Below are positions 63,298 to 64,000 of a stretch of 64,000 nucleotides of DNA, piece by piece. Below the pieces are notes generated by a model. The model was not told where the DNA came from. It did no database searches and worked only from the letters and a program-made list of their open reading frames with translations. Location of the stretch: positions 1-64,000 of the forward strand of contig NZ_LS991316.1 in the NCBI RefSeq assembly GCF_900499005.1, read 5' to 3'. Origin of the DNA: Actinomyces culturomici. GTDB taxonomy: Bacteria; Actinomycetota; Actinomycetes; Actinomycetales; Actinomycetaceae. Every line of letters starts with the position of its first letter. Within the stretch, counting starts at the first letter, position 1. The position numbers and the translations under genes were made by a program.

Positions 63298-63303
63298 TAG
63301 TGT
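63298..63303 (+). promoter_or_regulatory. -10 box TAGTGT upstream of the DsbA-like gene
   Basis: TAGTGT lies 32 nt before ATG 63336, leaving a short leader with AGAAGGGGGG as ribosome site. Confidence 0.45.
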
Positions 63304-63335
63304 GGGGCGCAGACCTCACAAGAGAAGGGGGGCCC

Positions 63336-64000
63336 ATGGCCGCCAAGAAGAACGCGGACGCCTCCGTCCGCCTCAAGGCCCAGCAGATGCGCGAGGCGCA
63401 GGAGAAGGCGGATAAGAGGAACCGCGCGATCGTCGTGTCGATCGTCGCAGTCGTCGTCCTCGCCGTCATCGTGACGGTCGCCATCGTCATCGGCAACCAG
63501 CTCAAGGCGAAGAACGAGGCCGAGACCGCCGACCCGACGACGACCCTCGGCGAATACGCCGGAGGTGCGCCGGTCCTCTACTCGCACCTCGGCATCGGCA
63601 AGGTCGACGACTCGCTCCCCACGCTCACCGAGTACTTCGACTACTCGTGCCACGCCTGCGCGAACATCGACGTCCTCATCGGCCAGACAGTCTCCGACGA
63701 CGCGAAGAACGGCGAGTACAACATCGAGTTCCAGCCCGTCACGACCGTCGGAATGGCGTACGCGAATCCCGCGACTTCCGCCTCCCTCATCGTCGCGCAG
63801 AAGGATCCCGATCACTGGATCGCGTTCCACCACTCGCTGCTCTCGTACTTCCGCTCTCAGTTCAACGCTGGCAAGGGCACCGTCATTCAGGATCAGCAGA
63901 AGTCCTGGGAGCAGGTGAAGACCCTCGCGACCGAGGCGGGCGTTCCCTCCGACGTCGTCAAAACCTTCCCGGTCAACGTCGTCACGGACTACCTCTCGAC
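63336..64000 (+). CDS. DsbA-like thiol oxidoreductase, membrane-anchored (partial at right edge)
   Basis: 221 codons inside the window, with no stop before the end. The basic coiled-coil start (SVRLKAQQMREAQEKADKRN) is followed by one helix (~32-54) and an extracytoplasmic thioredoxin-like domain. The catalytic pair is in YFDYSCHACANIDVLIG (C-x-x-C = CHAC, ~105), and DHWIAFHHSLLSYFRSQ matches the DsbA helical insertion. It probably catalyses disulfide formation in exported proteins. ATG 63336 with AGAAGGGG upstream. Confidence 0.88.
   Translation, partial: MAAKKNADASVRLKAQQMREAQEKADKRNRAIVVSIVAVVVLAVIVTVAIVIGNQLKAKNEAETADPTTTLGEYAGGAPVLYSHLGIGKVDDSLPTLTEYFDYSCHACANIDVLIGQTVSDDAKNGEYNIEFQPVTTVGMAYANPATSASLIVAQKDPDHWIAFHHSLLSYFRSQFNAGKGTVIQDQQKSWEQVKTLATEAGVPSDVVKTFPVNVVTDYLS

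Overview
This window is high-GC chromosomal DNA from an actinobacterium. The best guess is the Actinomycetaceae (an Actinomyces or Schaalia-like organism). The supporting evidence is the HspR/HAIR-controlled dnaK-grpE-dnaJ-hspR operon, the MurT/GatD pair, TANNNT -10 boxes placed 6-7 nt upstream of start codons (leaderless mRNAs), and the strong G/C third-position bias. The genus is an inference. I saw no rRNA, tRNA or CRISPR array.

Layout. 1-6.1 kb: a YhgE/Pip-like membrane protein with an anomalous C-terminus overlaps an MMPL exporter carrying a degenerate ABC-ATPase-like tail. Both are divergent from a TetR repressor across a palindromic operator. 6-13 kb: housekeeping and stress genes (an unknown CxDGR protein, an AspT/YidE-type transporter, NUDIX, Ohr, M18 aminopeptidase, aldo/keto reductase, GNAT). 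12.8-17 kb: a surface-polysaccharide-flavoured group (GT2-GtrA fusion, NAGPA-domain exported protein, second GtrA) plus an AroE-like protein lacking its NADP domain. 17-26 kb: HD hydrolase, rlmC, the heat-shock operon, a lipoprotein and murT-gatD. 26-45 kb: membrane protein, prolyl oligopeptidase, paired YbjN proteins, HspR-controlled clpB, serine hydrolase, exonuclease III, a DUF2339-like giant membrane protein, SDR, a hairpin-bracketed DUF559/AbiEi-like gene, pyrE, HAD phosphatase, PH-domain protein, a SpoU methyltransferase and class II aldolase.

46.4-56.1 kb is an accessory island with visibly lower GC and more relaxed codon use. It holds a methyltransferase, a small secreted protein, a ROK repressor and an operon for alpha-glucoside uptake and cleavage (two permeases, a binding lipoprotein, GH31 and GH13 enzymes). 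The operon has no ATPase. A UgpC/MsmK-type ATPase lies 3.8 kb downstream in native-composition DNA and could power it. The window ends with GDPD, a DUF4032 protein, the ATPase, a multi-pass Ser/Thr kinase and a truncated DsbA-like gene.

The most unusual structures are non-coding. (1) A 1.3-kb cassette in which a solitary DUF559-type nuclease gene is bracketed by two 77-nt hairpin elements in mirror orientation, with a related solo hairpin at 27.4 kb. (2) A five-copy intergenic repeat built on a mini-hairpin unit with loop AGCATCACC. (3) Four exact copies of an 18-mer (CCCCGCCCTCGTCGATCG) scattered in intergenic DNA and in gene 5' ends. These look like undescribed repeat families of this lineage.
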